Shown: positions 1 through 10,293 of the stretch, in pieces | Position numbering within the stretch: the stretch's first letter is position 1 | Layout: the number at the start of each line of letters is the position of its first letter | Assembly (NCBI GenBank): GCA_022925895.1 | Contig: JAKSYS010000647.1 | Span: forward strand, 1-35,710 | Length of the DNA: 35,710 nucleotides | From: Fragilaria crotonensis | Lineage: Eukaryota > Bacillariophyta > Fragilariophyceae > Fragilariales > Fragilariaceae | Direction of reading: 5' to 3' | Translations under genes and position numbers: made by a program | The notes under the pieces: model-generated | Databases searched by the model: none | What the model saw: the letters and a program-made list of their open reading frames with translations, nothing else | Told to the model about the DNA's origin: nothing

Positions 1-3000
1 ACACGATGGGGACGTGCAGCATGACAATTGACAGTCCACAGCATGCATTTGGTCTATCAAGAATCTCTTCCAAACAATGTGGAAACAGGAAATGGTGTTC
101 GTACTACTACCCCGAGCACTGCTGCTGTAACAACAAACAACCCAAAATCTAATTCAACGTGCTGCCGCTTCTTCCTGAAAGAAAGGTCGACTCGCACAAG
201 ACCTAGTAACAAATGCGTGAGTAATGGATATGTTTGGCTTTCGCGTGATGCACCAACAGCGTAGCGGTAGCTATATTGCGCCATGGATGCCGTCCATCCG
301 GAGCAGTGAACACCCAATCAGTAGCAGCACACCCTGCCTGGAAGGTCACCTCTATAGGAATTTGAGCACCAATCATGCATGGTGTCAGAACACTACTCCA
401 GAGCACCTGCAACAGTAAATGAATTTCCATGATAATCCATCACCGGAACAGTCAACGTAAAGGTAACAAGGTTATGTTGGCACAGAAGTGTTACTCATGT
501 ATTCCGACATTTGAGCGAGACTCAGCGTAGTATGAGACTTCATTCAAAATCCGTCAATCCACAACTCCAAAGCACGTTCTTATCTCCCATTCATTGAAGG
601 CACAGTACCACCATTGTCATCCATTGTGGCTGGTGCATGGCATTGCCACCATCCTTGCAAAGAGCTTTTGCATCCTATGTTCTTGTTGAAAAAATGTTGC
701 TGTCGGTGCTCCAAAGATCCCTTTCCTGTGCATTGCGGATCAATTTAAAGCCAACCTTGACTTGCTTATCGCTCCTCCATTAGAAGGTCCTGATTTGTCT
801 ACACCAGTCAAGTTGTGGATATGACCATCTTCTTCACAACAATGGACAGTATTGTGGTCCACCAAAGTATTGGGTTGGATTTCCAAGGTGGTTTGAATGC
901 CATTCACTGTTGACAGCAGAATTCACACCCTGAAACAGCACTTGGGCACAATTCATTTATGACATGATATTACAGGCGTGCTACACCAATGTCATTGCTT
1001 CTCTTGGAATGTTGGCCAGCTGTTGGTGCACTTCATTTCAACATGCCAGAAAATGTAACCCTCTCCCATGCCACTTTTGCCTCAAATCCTTGGATTGGTG
1101 TGCCGCAAGCACTGCTCTTCTCCTGACTGCTCTGCTCTAACTGTCAAACACTGGTTCCAAGAACTCCTCTTCTGGCTCTCTCTTCACCAGCAGGCTGTCA
1201 GACAACCTTGGACCTGAGACCCCTCATCCCTGTGCAGAAAAAACACAAATTTTGTTGACCTTGTGGCTCTTTTATTTGTGAAAACAAGATGCACTGTGGC
1301 TGCCTTGTTGCTCTCTACTACTGCAGCACCTGTCAATGACAAAGAACTGTTTTGATAATTACTATTGAGACTAGTATGATTGGCTTAGGAGGAGTTGGCT
1401 GAAGAATCGTGCTTGTCGTGAATGTCTGCTGATTGCGCTTCTTCACGTTTTTCGCGCTGCTGCACCATTGCGGGATCAGCCACTGCTGGCGTTCGTGGCA
1501 TGTGATGTAGCGTTGCTAGTATGCCCTCTTTGTTCTTCAAGTTTGCATTAAAAGCTGCCATTCTGTTCCTTGAGTCACCAACTTGCCAGTATCTTATGCA
1601 ACAAAGCATGCCCCACCTGTGCATTCCATTTGTAGTTATGCTTTTTTTGTCATTCCATCTGTGTTCAGCAGGATTGTCTGTTGCAGCAGTGAATCCTAGA
1701 ACTGTAAATTGTGAGTCCTTGCTTGTTCTTGCAACCTTTATTTATGGTCTTGCATCTGCTTGACACAAGAATATCTCACCACCTTTCAGAATGCTCCAAA
1801 ATTTCTGTCTCATTCCCATGCTCAACCATTGCTTCATAGATGAGAGCATACATCTCAGAGAAATTTTTGTAGGTGCACCATTCACCATGCCATTTCACCT
1901 TAAATTTCACAAAGAAGCATTTGCTTCAGATGATATGCTGATACCTTCTCATGATCTGTTCCAATATCCAGTTCCTAAGAGCACTTTGTTTCGACATTCT
2001 TTGATAATGATTGCTCTTCTCCCGGTTGGGGCTTACATAAAGCAGTGGTAGCTCCTGTTGATTTGCAACTGGACAAGTGGCAAGTTGTGCTGAGCGTTGA
2101 CAAGAACGATGACGACGACGATGACAAGTAGAAGGACATTTCTTGCATCATTGTAATTGTCTTCTTCTTCTTTCAGCGCGTCTCCCACGTTGCCATGATG
2201 GCTTTGGCTACAATCTCCGTCCCTTCCTCTATCGTGGAATTGGCATGATAAAGACCCATGATTGCTCGTCGTGTTTATTGGACAGCGCATTCGAGGCAGC
2301 AAGCTGCAGAATAACTGCAATCAAGAAGTAGGGGCGGCTCAATGGCAGCGATTGGAGATGAAGTCCCTTGCAAGGCAATTGGATTGATGTAGTTTGCATT
2401 CACTGCAAATTGGGTGTGGATGGTTTCATTGTAGAGTTCTCACCAATGTTGTACATGCGTTTGCTTTCCCTACTAATATTGTACCTACTCATGTGCTGGT
2501 GTGCATACTAAGTCAAGCTATCAATCCATCTTGTTTTCTTCTTTCTGAAGTTCCTCTTGGTACTGTTTTGTTGCAGCCAGCATTGCAAGCTGTTTGTGCT
2601 GCTCCAAGTCTCATGCGTTTGCTGTCTGTCCTGCTCCATTTGTGATGTCCGCCAACATTGTTATCCACACTTGTGATACCAGCCATTGTGTCATTGCTGT
2701 TCCCAGCAGCACCTGCTGTGTCAAGCATCAATGATGTAATTGTTGAAGCGGATTTGCCACTGCCATCATTGGTAGGAAAGGTGGCAACATCCTCACTGGT
2801 GGTCTTGCAGCATCTAACTTCATCTTCTCCTTGTTTAGCTTGCTTCTTGGCTGATGATGCCGTTTGTCAACATTCCTTTGGACCACCAAGGAAAGGTTGG
2901 ATTCATGCTGTTTACTATGTCTGTCATTGCTTTATACTTGAGGATTAACATGTTTATTGGTTCGAAGTGATTTTATTGGTTCCCTTAGCAGTAAGCAGTT

Positions 3001-3145
3001 TTTAGGTGGTTGTAGCAACAAAATGAACACTGTTACAACTTACAACTAAACAGGGAATCTGTTTTTTTGAAATGAGATTCCGTTAGATAATGTTGGATCC
3101 AAGTTCGAAAAAGATACCAGTACTCGGAGTATATCAGTACGTACC
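1..3145. other. No supportable gene; probably decayed mobile-element DNA
   Basis: No long open frame is found on either strand. Some minus-strand stretches read like protein interrupted by stops: about 1810-1960 (a run with KVKWHGEW and YKNFSEMYAL), 1385-1560 (a charged tail ending near 1385), and 2513-2830. This would fit an eroded transposon gene, but I recognise no domain. The last 200 bases before the first repeat-RAP gene hold short palindromic GTAC-rich motifs and may be its promoter. Confidence 0.4.
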
Positions 3146-6141
3146 ATGTACAGTATGCATACGACGTCCTCGAGGCCTCAGGCCACAGGTCCGATGGTGG
3201 ATATCTCTCTTCAAACGAACATACCGAAACTAAGTAAAAAACTTGAGACAGCTGGCGTTGAGCATATCGAACAAGACGTCGGAATAAATGTGTTTATTAG
3301 AATGGCGAGGGCAGCGATGATCATCAGGAGGATCGCTACAGGGACACGTGCAGGGCCAACACCTTCTTCCCTTTCCAATCGCATTCCATCGTTTCGAACC
3401 TCTGCTACTGAGCATCAATGCTTCCACGGATGTGGGCGAGGCACGATGAACTGCCCGCCAACAATCTCGTTACAAACGTCTAGAACTTTTTTACGAATAA
3501 GAACAGCTCCTTTGAAGAGTACAGGGTTCACAGGATATCGCCGCTTTAATGGTTCCACGACAATCCTTGAGGACCAGAGAATTCAATCCAAACATCATAT
3601 TAGAGTTGGAACGAAACCAGAGCAGAATGCGAAATCACTAGCAATATCGATCAACAAAAGAATTGTTGAACTTGGCAAGGATGGCCACTGGAGACAAATC
3701 TTGAATTTATATGCGAAACAGAAGAATGACTTCAATGCAGTCAATTATTCGACAGCCATGTCCCAACTGGCTCGTATCCGACAGGTGCAAAAGGATGATC
3801 CATTGTTTGAAGAGTTTCTTGCGGATTTGAATTCAAAGCTTCATAAGAATGGAATCGTCTGGGCGGGAAATGTTCGGACGTTATCGACCGTTGTCCATGC
3901 CGTCGCAAAGATGAGGCTACAGCCTAAACACAACGCGAGTACGAAGGAAATAATGGCATTTATGGTAGAGAGCGAGATTGTTGATTGGATATTTGAAAAC
4001 GGAAAGCCACAGGAAATAGCGAATTGTGTATGGGCGTGTGGCACACTTGGAATCGAGGCTCTGAATCTGTTTAAATTGCTCAACCAACGCGCTGAATGGT
4101 TGTTTGAAAAGGGAGATCCACAAAATATTGCAAATTGTGTATGGGCGTGTGGCACACTTGGAATCGAGGCTCCTGAGTTGTTCAGATTGCTCGACGAAAA
4201 GTCTGGCTGGATGTTTGAAAATGCGACTCCGCAGGCTATCGCAAATTGTGTATGGGCGTGTGGCACACTTGGAATCGAGGTTCCGACGCTGTTTAAATTG
4301 CTCAACCAACGCGCTGAATGGTTGTTTGAAAAGGGAATTCCCCAAGATATTGCAAACTGTGTATGGGCATGTGGCACACTTGGAATCGAGGCTCCTGAGT
4401 TGTTCAGATTGCTTGACAAAAAATCTGACTGGATGTTTGAAATTGCGACACCGCAGGCTATCGCAAATTGTGTATGGGCGTGTGGCACACTTGGAATCGA
4501 GGCTCCGACGCTGTTTAGATTGCTCGACCAACGCGCTGCATGGTTGTTTGAAAAGGGAAACTCACAAACTACTGCAAACTGTGTATGGGCGTGCGGCAAA
4601 CTTGGAATCGAGGCTCCGAAGCTGTTCAAATTGCTCGACCAACGCGCTAATTGGTTGTTTGAAAGTGGAAATCCACAGGAGATTGCAAACTGTGTATGGG
4701 CGTGTGGCACACTTGGAATTGAGGCTCCGACTCTGTTTATATTGCTCGACCAACGCGCTGAATGGTTATTCGAAACGGGAAATCCACAGACAATCGCAAA
4801 TTGTGTATGGTCGTGTGGCACACTTGGAATTGAGGCTCCGAATCTGTTTAGATTGCTCGACGAACGTGCTGAATGGTTGTTTGCAAAGGGAGATCCACAA
4901 AATATTGCAAACTGTGTATGGGCGTGTGGCACACTTGGAATCGACACTCCGACGCTGTTTAGATTTCTCGACCAACGCGCTGAATGGTTGTTTGAAAAGG
5001 GAAATGCACAAAGTATTGCTAACTGTGTATGGGCGTGTGGCAAACTCGGAATTGAGACTCCGAAGCTGTTCAAATTGCTCGACGAACGAGCTGAGTTATT
5101 ATTTGAAAAGGGAAATCCACAAAATATTGCAAACAGTGTATGGGCGTGTGGCACACTTGGAATCGAGGCTCCGACGCTGTTTGAATTGCTCGACCAACGC
5201 GCTGAGTGGCTGTCTGAAAAGGGAAATCCACAAGATATTGCAAACTGTGTATGGGCGTGTGGCACACTTGGAGTCGAGGCTCCGACGCTGTTTAGATTGC
5301 TCGACCAACGCGCTGAATGGTTGTTTGAAACGGGAAATGCACAAAATATTGCAAACTCTGTATGGGCGTGTGGCAAACTCGGAATTGAGACTCAGAAGCT
5401 GTTCAAATTGCTCGACGAACGTGCTGAGTTGTTATTTGAAAAGGGAAATCCACAAAATATTGCAAACTGTGGATGGGCGCTTGCGGTGTTAGGACGTCCT
5501 TCGGTAGGCCTTTTCTCCGCTCTGGAGGGCTACCTGAGTATTTTTCTGGCGGACGCCGATGTACAAGATTTGTCAATTTTATGCTATGCCATAACTGTTC
5601 TGGACCATAGAGTGTTAAATCAGAATGACCTCTTACCCACCTTATGGAACAGTCTTTTGGTTCGAAAGTTCGGTGATTTTCGCTTGAACATGCGATGCAA
5701 ATTCTATATGTTCAGACTGTTACTTCGGCGTATGGTCTTCAGCTGGCAAGCCCGCCTTCTGATCTTCAAAGACAGCTGGATCAAGTTCTGTTCACAACTC
5801 AATCCTCAACGTTTGAGGAGGACGTCTCGAAAACGCTGCTTGACATTGGATTTTCCCACCAACGCGAATTTTCTCCGTTTAAAGGAATCCAGGGACTGCT
5901 TTCAATCGACATGGCCTGTCCGGATCGCATGGTTGCCGTTGAATGCGATGGCCCAAGCCACTACGTGACGATTCTTGGTGATGGAATGAAGCGAGAAAAT
6001 GGACCCACCGTAGCGAAGCGTCGCATACTGGAACGTCTGGGCTGGACAGTCATTAATTTGCATTGGGCTGAAGCGCAGGAATACCAAATGAGCAAGGATT
6101 GGCTCAGGGTCAAGTTGTCACAGGCTGGCGTCGAATTGTGA
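3146..6141 (+). pseudogene. OPR/HPR-repeat RAP-domain protein, copy 1 (frameshifted before RAP)
   Basis: First of three paralogues. The open frame from 3146 to 5968 carries an N-terminal region, 13 full 37-residue repeats (4001-5443) and a divergent final repeat ending WALAVLG. The RAP domain lies in another frame (5695-6141). The break is near 5674, where intact copy 2 has one more base (gatattt against gatttt here), so one base was lost. The RAP segment retains the hallmark VAVECDGPSHYV and the downstream GWTVINLHW. RAP proteins with helical OPR/HPR repeats bind organellar RNA and act in its processing or translation. The Met at 3302 is a plausible start: it aligns with a Met in copies 2 and 3 and opens an Arg-rich presequence-like segment (MARAAMIIRRIATGTRAG). 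If the shift is real, the product has a full repeat array but a nonsense tail. If it is a sequencing error, the gene is intact. Confidence 0.8.
4001..5443 (+). repeat. 111-bp tandem repeat array, 13 units (copy 1)
   Basis: Thirteen contiguous 111-bp units, each encoding 37 residues: GxPQxIANCVWACG at positions 1-14, TLGIEAPxLFxLLDQRAEW at 15-33, LFEx at 34-37. Array start and end both fall exactly on unit boundaries. A fourteenth, divergent half-unit follows at 5444. The invariant PQ-IAN-W core matches the PQ-LAN-WAL core of octotricopeptide repeats; the 37-residue period matches heptatricopeptide repeats. Confidence 0.92.
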
Positions 6142-6604
6142 GGAAATGAATGTGTCCGAGACAGCTGGGAATCGCTGGGTGAATCAGTGTGAGAACCCAG
6201 AGTAGACTTTAGCCGAGTCGTCGGGACATTTCCCATAAGCATCGCGTCCAGGAATGGATGGGTTCTATCGTCGACTCCCTCGTCTGAATCGGTTGCGTCC
6301 ATCATGAGAGTTAGTTGGCCATCCAAGTGCCAACAACCTTTGAGGATTTTAAGTTTGGCATGCAAATATATGTGGTCGTTGTTGATTACCACTGTTCTTA
6401 AAAGCCTATCAAGAAAGAAGCTACAGTGCTCCTCGTACTTGATGTGTATTAGTTCAGAAATCATTTAGCGAGTCACTGTAGGATAGTGAACGCCAAGCAG
6501 CATCGAGTCGACATCCCACCATGACATGTTTTTCAACAAAAATTTGAGGCCTACAAGCATCGCGAGTGTGTGCACCTTCTATGATCGCAAGAAAGGGTAC
6601 TCCA
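6142..6604. repeat. 3' flank duplicated between copies 1 and 2
   Basis: The stretch from the end of copy 1 to about 6590 is clearly homologous to 10294-10750 behind copy 2: same order, small indels, a few percent substitutions. The downstream flank was therefore part of the duplicated unit. A minus-strand frame is open in part of it (see Findings). At about 6605 the sequence switches to the upstream region of copy 2. Confidence 0.75.
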
Positions 6605-6644
6605 TCGGTGCTGTCATATGGTGCTATGGTGCTATGCCGCTATG

Positions 6645-7293
6645 GTGCTACAGTATGGGCTAATTTGGAACCACGGAATGCCATCGTGGCGTTCGTGGTT
6701 CGTGTTCCACTGGAGTCTGGAGTATTCATTTATTTCAATGGATTCACAGGGCATGGTACTGGATATGGTACCGTACTAGTACAGTACATCATTGCCAACA
6801 AACGATGAAAGCCTCTCATTTCACAATTCATAACAAGACAAGTGAGAGAGCCTTTGAGCATATCGTACAAGACGTCAGAATGAGCGTGTTTGGTAGAATG
6901 AGGGCAGCGATGATCATCAGGAGGATCGCTACAGGGACACGTGCAGGACCAACACCTTCTTTCTATTCCAATCGCATTCCGTCGTCTCGAACCTTTGCTC
7001 TTGTACATTGGCGCTGCTTCCACGGATGTGGGCGAGGCACGACGAACTGCCCACCAACAATTTCATTACAAACGTCTGGATGTCTTTCACGAATAAGGAC
7101 AACTCCATTGAAGAGTACAGGGTTCACAGGATATCGCCGCTATTTTGGTTCCACGTCAATCCTCGAAGACCAGGGAATGCAATCCAAATCTTCTGGTATA
7201 GGTGGGAAGAAACCAGAGCAGAATGCAAAATCACTAGCAATATCAATCAACAAGAGAATTGTTGAGCTTGGCAAGGATGGCCACTGGAGACAA
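6645..7293 (+). repeat. 649-bp identical block, shared with 12915-13563
   Basis: Compared base by base, 6645-7293 and 12915-13563 (constant offset of 6270) show no difference. The first mismatch is at 7294/13564. The block covers about 160 bp upstream of the start codon plus the first 489 bp of coding sequence in copies 2 and 3, so both genes have the same proximal promoter and the same N-terminus. It contains the GTAC-rich motif at about 6767-6787. Confidence 0.9.
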
Positions 7294-10293
7294 GTCTTGA
7301 ATATATATGAGAAGCAGAAGAATGACTTCAATGCAGTGAACTATTCGACAGCCATGTCCCAACTGGCGCGTATCCGACAGGCGCAAAAGGATGATCCATT
7401 GTTTGAAGAGTTTCTTGCGGATTTGAGCTCAAAGCTTAATAAGAATGGAATCGTCTGGGTGGGAGATGTTCGGACGTTATCGACCGTTGTCCATGCCGTC
7501 GCAAAGATGAGGCTGCAGCCTAAAAACAACGCAAGCACGAAGCTAATCATGGCATTTATGGTAGAGAGCGAGATTGTTAAATGGATATTTGAGAAGGGAG
7601 ATGGACGAAGTATTGCAAATTGTGTATGGGCGTGTGGCGCACTTGGAATCAAGGCCCCGGCGCTGTTTAATTTGCTCGACCAAAAGGCTGAGTGGTTCGT
7701 GGATAATGCAACGCCGCAGGGTGTTGCGAATTGTGTATGGGCGTGTGGCACGCTTGGAATCGAGGCTCCGAAGCTGTTCAAATTGCTCGACCAACGCGCT
7801 GGATGGTTGTTCGAAACGGGAAATCCACAAACTATTGCAAATTGTGCATGGGCGTGTAGCAAACTTGGAATCGAGTCTCCGACACTGTTTACATTGCTCG
7901 ACCAACGCGCTGAATGGTTGTTTGAAAAGGGAGATCCACAGAATATTGCAAATTGTGTATGGGCGTGTGGCACACTTGGAATCGAGGCTCCGAAGCTGTT
8001 CGAATTGCTCGACCAACGCGCTGAATGGTTGTTTGAAAATGGAAATCCACAGGCTATTGCAAATTGTGTATGGGCGTGTAGCAAACTTGGAATGGAGGCT
8101 CCGACACTGTTTACATTGCTCGACCAACGCGCTGAATGGTTTTTTGAAAACGGAAACTCACAAACTGTTGCAAACAGTGTATGGGCGTGTGGCACACTTG
8201 GAATCGAGACTCCGATGCTGTTTAAATTGCTCGACCAACGCGCTGGATGGTTGTTCGAAACGGGAAATCCACAAACTATTGCAAATTGTGCATGGGCGTG
8301 CAGTAAACTTGGCATCGAGTCTCCGACACTGTTTACAATGCTCGACCAACGCGCTGAATGGTTGTTTGAAAAGGGAATTCCCCAAGATATTGCAAACTGT
8401 GTATGGGCGTGTGGCACACTTGGAATCGAGGCTCCGAAGCTGTTCAAATTGCTCGACCAACGCGCTGGATGGTTGTTCGAAACGGGAAATCCACAAACAA
8501 TTGCAAATTGTGCATGGGCGTGCAGTAAACTTGGCATCGAGTCTCCGACACTGTTTACATTGCTCGACCAACGCGCTGAATGGTTGTTTGAAAAGGGAAT
8601 TCCCCAAGATATTGCAAATTGTATATGGGCGTGTGGATCACTTGGAATCGAGGCTCCGACGCTGTTCAAATTGCTCGACCAACAAGCTGAGTTGTTATTT
8701 GAAAATGGAAATCCACAGGCTATTGCAAACTGTGTATGGGCGTGTGGCACACTTGGAATTGAGGCTCCGAATTTGTTTGAAATGCTCAACCGACGCGCTG
8801 AATGGTTGTTTGAAAAGGGGGATCCGCAAAATATTGCAAACTGTGTATGGGCGTGTGGCACACTTGGAATCGAGACTCCGACGCTGTTTAAATTGCTCGA
8901 CCAACGCGCTGAGTGGTTGTTTGCAAAGGGAGATCCACAAAATATTGCAAACTGTGTATGGGCGTGCAGCAAACTTGGAATGGAGTCTCCGACACTGTTT
9001 ACATTGCTCGACCAACGCGCTGAATGGTTGTTTGAAAAGGGGGATCCGCAAAGTATTGCAAACTGTGTATGGGCGTGTGGCACACTTGGAATCGAGGCTA
9101 CGAAGCTGTTCAAATTGCTCGACCAACGCGCTGGATGGTTGTTCGAAACAGGAAATCCACAAACTATTGCAAATTGTGCATGGGCGTGCGGCACACTTTG
9201 CATCGAAGCTCCGAATCTGTTTAGATTGCTTGACAAGAATTCTGACTGGATGTCTGAAAATGGTAATCCACAGGCTATTGCAAATTGTGTATGGGCGTGT
9301 GGCACACTTGGAATCGAGGCTCCGACGCTGTTTAAGTTGCTCGACCAACGCGCTGAGTGGTTGTCTGAAAAGGGAAATCCACAAGATATTGCAAACTGTG
9401 TATGGGCGTGTGGCACACTTGGAATCGAGGCTCCGACGCTGTTTAGATTGCTCGACCAACGCGCTGAATGCTTGTTTGAAAATGGAAATCCACAGGCTAT
9501 TGCAAATTGTGTATGGGCGTGTAGCAAACTTGGAATGGAGTCTCCGACACTGTTCAAATTGCTCGACGAACGTGCTGAGTTGTTATTTGAAAAGGGAAAT
9601 CCACAAAGTATTGCAAACTGTGTGTGGGCGCTTGCGGTGTTAGGACGTCCTTCGGTTGGAGTTTTCTCCGCTCTGGAGCGCTACCTGAGTAATTTTTTGG
9701 CGGACGCCGATTTACAAGATTTGTCAATTTTGTGCTATGCCATAACTGTTCTGGACCATAGAGTGTTAAAGCAGAATGACCTCTTACCCACCTTATGGAA
9801 CAGTCTTTTGGTTCGAAAGTTCCGTGATATTTCGCTTGAACGTGCGATGCAAATTCTTTATGTTCAGACTGTTACATCGGCGTATGGTCTTGAACTGGCA
9901 AGTCCGCCCTCTGATCTTCAAAGGCAGCTGGATCAAGTTCTATTCACAACTCAATCCTCAACGTTTGAGGAGGACGTCTCGAAAACGCTGTTTGACATTG
10001 GATTTTCCCACCAACGCGAATTTTCTCCGTTCAAAGGAATCCAGGGTCTGCTTTCAATCGACATTGCCTGCCCAGATCGCATGGTTGCCGTTGAATGCGA
10101 TGGACCAAGCCACTACGTGACGATTCTTGGTAATGGAATGAAGCGAGAAAATGGACCAACCGTAGCGAAGCGTCGCCTACTGCAACATCTGGGCTGGAAT
10201 GTCATTAATTTGGATTGGGCTGAAGCGCGAGAACACCAAATGCGCAAAGATTGGCTCAGGGTCAAGTTGTCACAGGCTGGGGTCGAATTTTGA
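6805..10293 (+). CDS. OPR/HPR-repeat protein with C-terminal RAP domain (copy 2, intact)
   Basis: An uninterrupted 1162-residue protein. Residues 1-264 form the N-terminal region; the segment from Met32 (nt 6898) is Arg/Ser-rich (MRAAMIIRRIATGTRAG) and resembles a mitochondrial presequence, so translation may start at Met26 or Met32. Eighteen 37-residue repeats follow (residues 265-930), then a divergent last repeat (WALAVLGRPS), a helical linker, and a RAP domain near the C-terminus with VAVECDGPSHYV, AKRRLL and GWNVINLDW. The known role of such proteins is sequence-specific binding of organellar transcripts, with RAP (a restriction-endonuclease-like fold) contributing RNA binding or cleavage. 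The target RNA is unknown. It is the only copy with a continuous frame. No intron is needed. Plastid location cannot be excluded, but no signal peptide is seen. Confidence 0.9.
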   Translation: MKASHFTIHNKTSERAFEHIVQDVRMSVFGRMRAAMIIRRIATGTRAGPTPSFYSNRIPSSRTFALVHWRCFHGCGRGTTNCPPTISLQTSGCLSRIRTTPLKSTGFTGYRRYFGSTSILEDQGMQSKSSGIGGKKPEQNAKSLAISINKRIVELGKDGHWRQVLNIYEKQKNDFNAVNYSTAMSQLARIRQAQKDDPLFEEFLADLSSKLNKNGIVWVGDVRTLSTVVHAVAKMRLQPKNNASTKLIMAFMVESEIVKWIFEKGDGRSIANCVWACGALGIKAPALFNLLDQKAEWFVDNATPQGVANCVWACGTLGIEAPKLFKLLDQRAGWLFETGNPQTIANCAWACSKLGIESPTLFTLLDQRAEWLFEKGDPQNIANCVWACGTLGIEAPKLFELLDQRAEWLFENGNPQAIANCVWACSKLGMEAPTLFTLLDQRAEWFFENGNSQTVANSVWACGTLGIETPMLFKLLDQRAGWLFETGNPQTIANCAWACSKLGIESPTLFTMLDQRAEWLFEKGIPQDIANCVWACGTLGIEAPKLFKLLDQRAGWLFETGNPQTIANCAWACSKLGIESPTLFTLLDQRAEWLFEKGIPQDIANCIWACGSLGIEAPTLFKLLDQQAELLFENGNPQAIANCVWACGTLGIEAPNLFEMLNRRAEWLFEKGDPQNIANCVWACGTLGIETPTLFKLLDQRAEWLFAKGDPQNIANCVWACSKLGMESPTLFTLLDQRAEWLFEKGDPQSIANCVWACGTLGIEATKLFKLLDQRAGWLFETGNPQTIANCAWACGTLCIEAPNLFRLLDKNSDWMSENGNPQAIANCVWACGTLGIEAPTLFKLLDQRAEWLSEKGNPQDIANCVWACGTLGIEAPTLFRLLDQRAECLFENGNPQAIANCVWACSKLGMESPTLFKLLDERAELLFEKGNPQSIANCVWALAVLGRPSVGVFSALERYLSNFLADADLQDLSILCYAITVLDHRVLKQNDLLPTLWNSLLVRKFRDISLERAMQILYVQTVTSAYGLELASPPSDLQRQLDQVLFTTQSSTFEEDVSKTLFDIGFSHQREFSPFKGIQGLLSIDIACPDRMVAVECDGPSHYVTILGNGMKRENGPTVAKRRLLQHLGWNVINLDWAEAREHQMRKDWLRVKLSQAGVEF
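7597..9594 (+). repeat. 111-bp tandem repeat array, 18 units (copy 2)
   Basis: Eighteen exact-length 111-bp units, with unit 1 starting at GDGRSIANC and the divergent cap starting at 9595. Two sub-types alternate: one with ACGTLGIEAPKLFKLLDQRAGW ending FET (written here only as a description of the unit's middle), the other with ACSKLGIESPTLF ending FEK. The pair recurs as units 2-3, 6-7 and 8-9, giving a 222-bp higher-order repeat. Unit-to-unit variation is concentrated at positions 5, 14-15, 22, 25 and 36-37. Confidence 0.92.

Noticed and set aside
2105-2126. GAC/GAT microsatellite
   Set aside because: Too short and imperfect to be annotated as a repeat locus.
3841-5376. Minus-strand frame of 511 codons across the copy 1 array
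   Set aside because: It is the antisense reading of the 111-bp repeats, open because the repeat has no stop in that frame. No independent domain or start context.
6566-6808. 80-codon frame just upstream of copy 2 as a separate gene or leader
   Set aside because: It overlaps the start of copy 2, and the related frame before copy 3 begins differently. Probably promoter or 5' UTR.
7341-9557. Minus-strand frame of 738 codons across the copy 2 array
   Set aside because: Same antisense effect of the repeat unit; its peptide merely mirrors the sense repeat.
7574-9643. Second plus-strand frame of 689 codons in copy 2
   Set aside because: Shadow of the sense repeat in another frame, lacking the OPR/HPR core and RAP domain.
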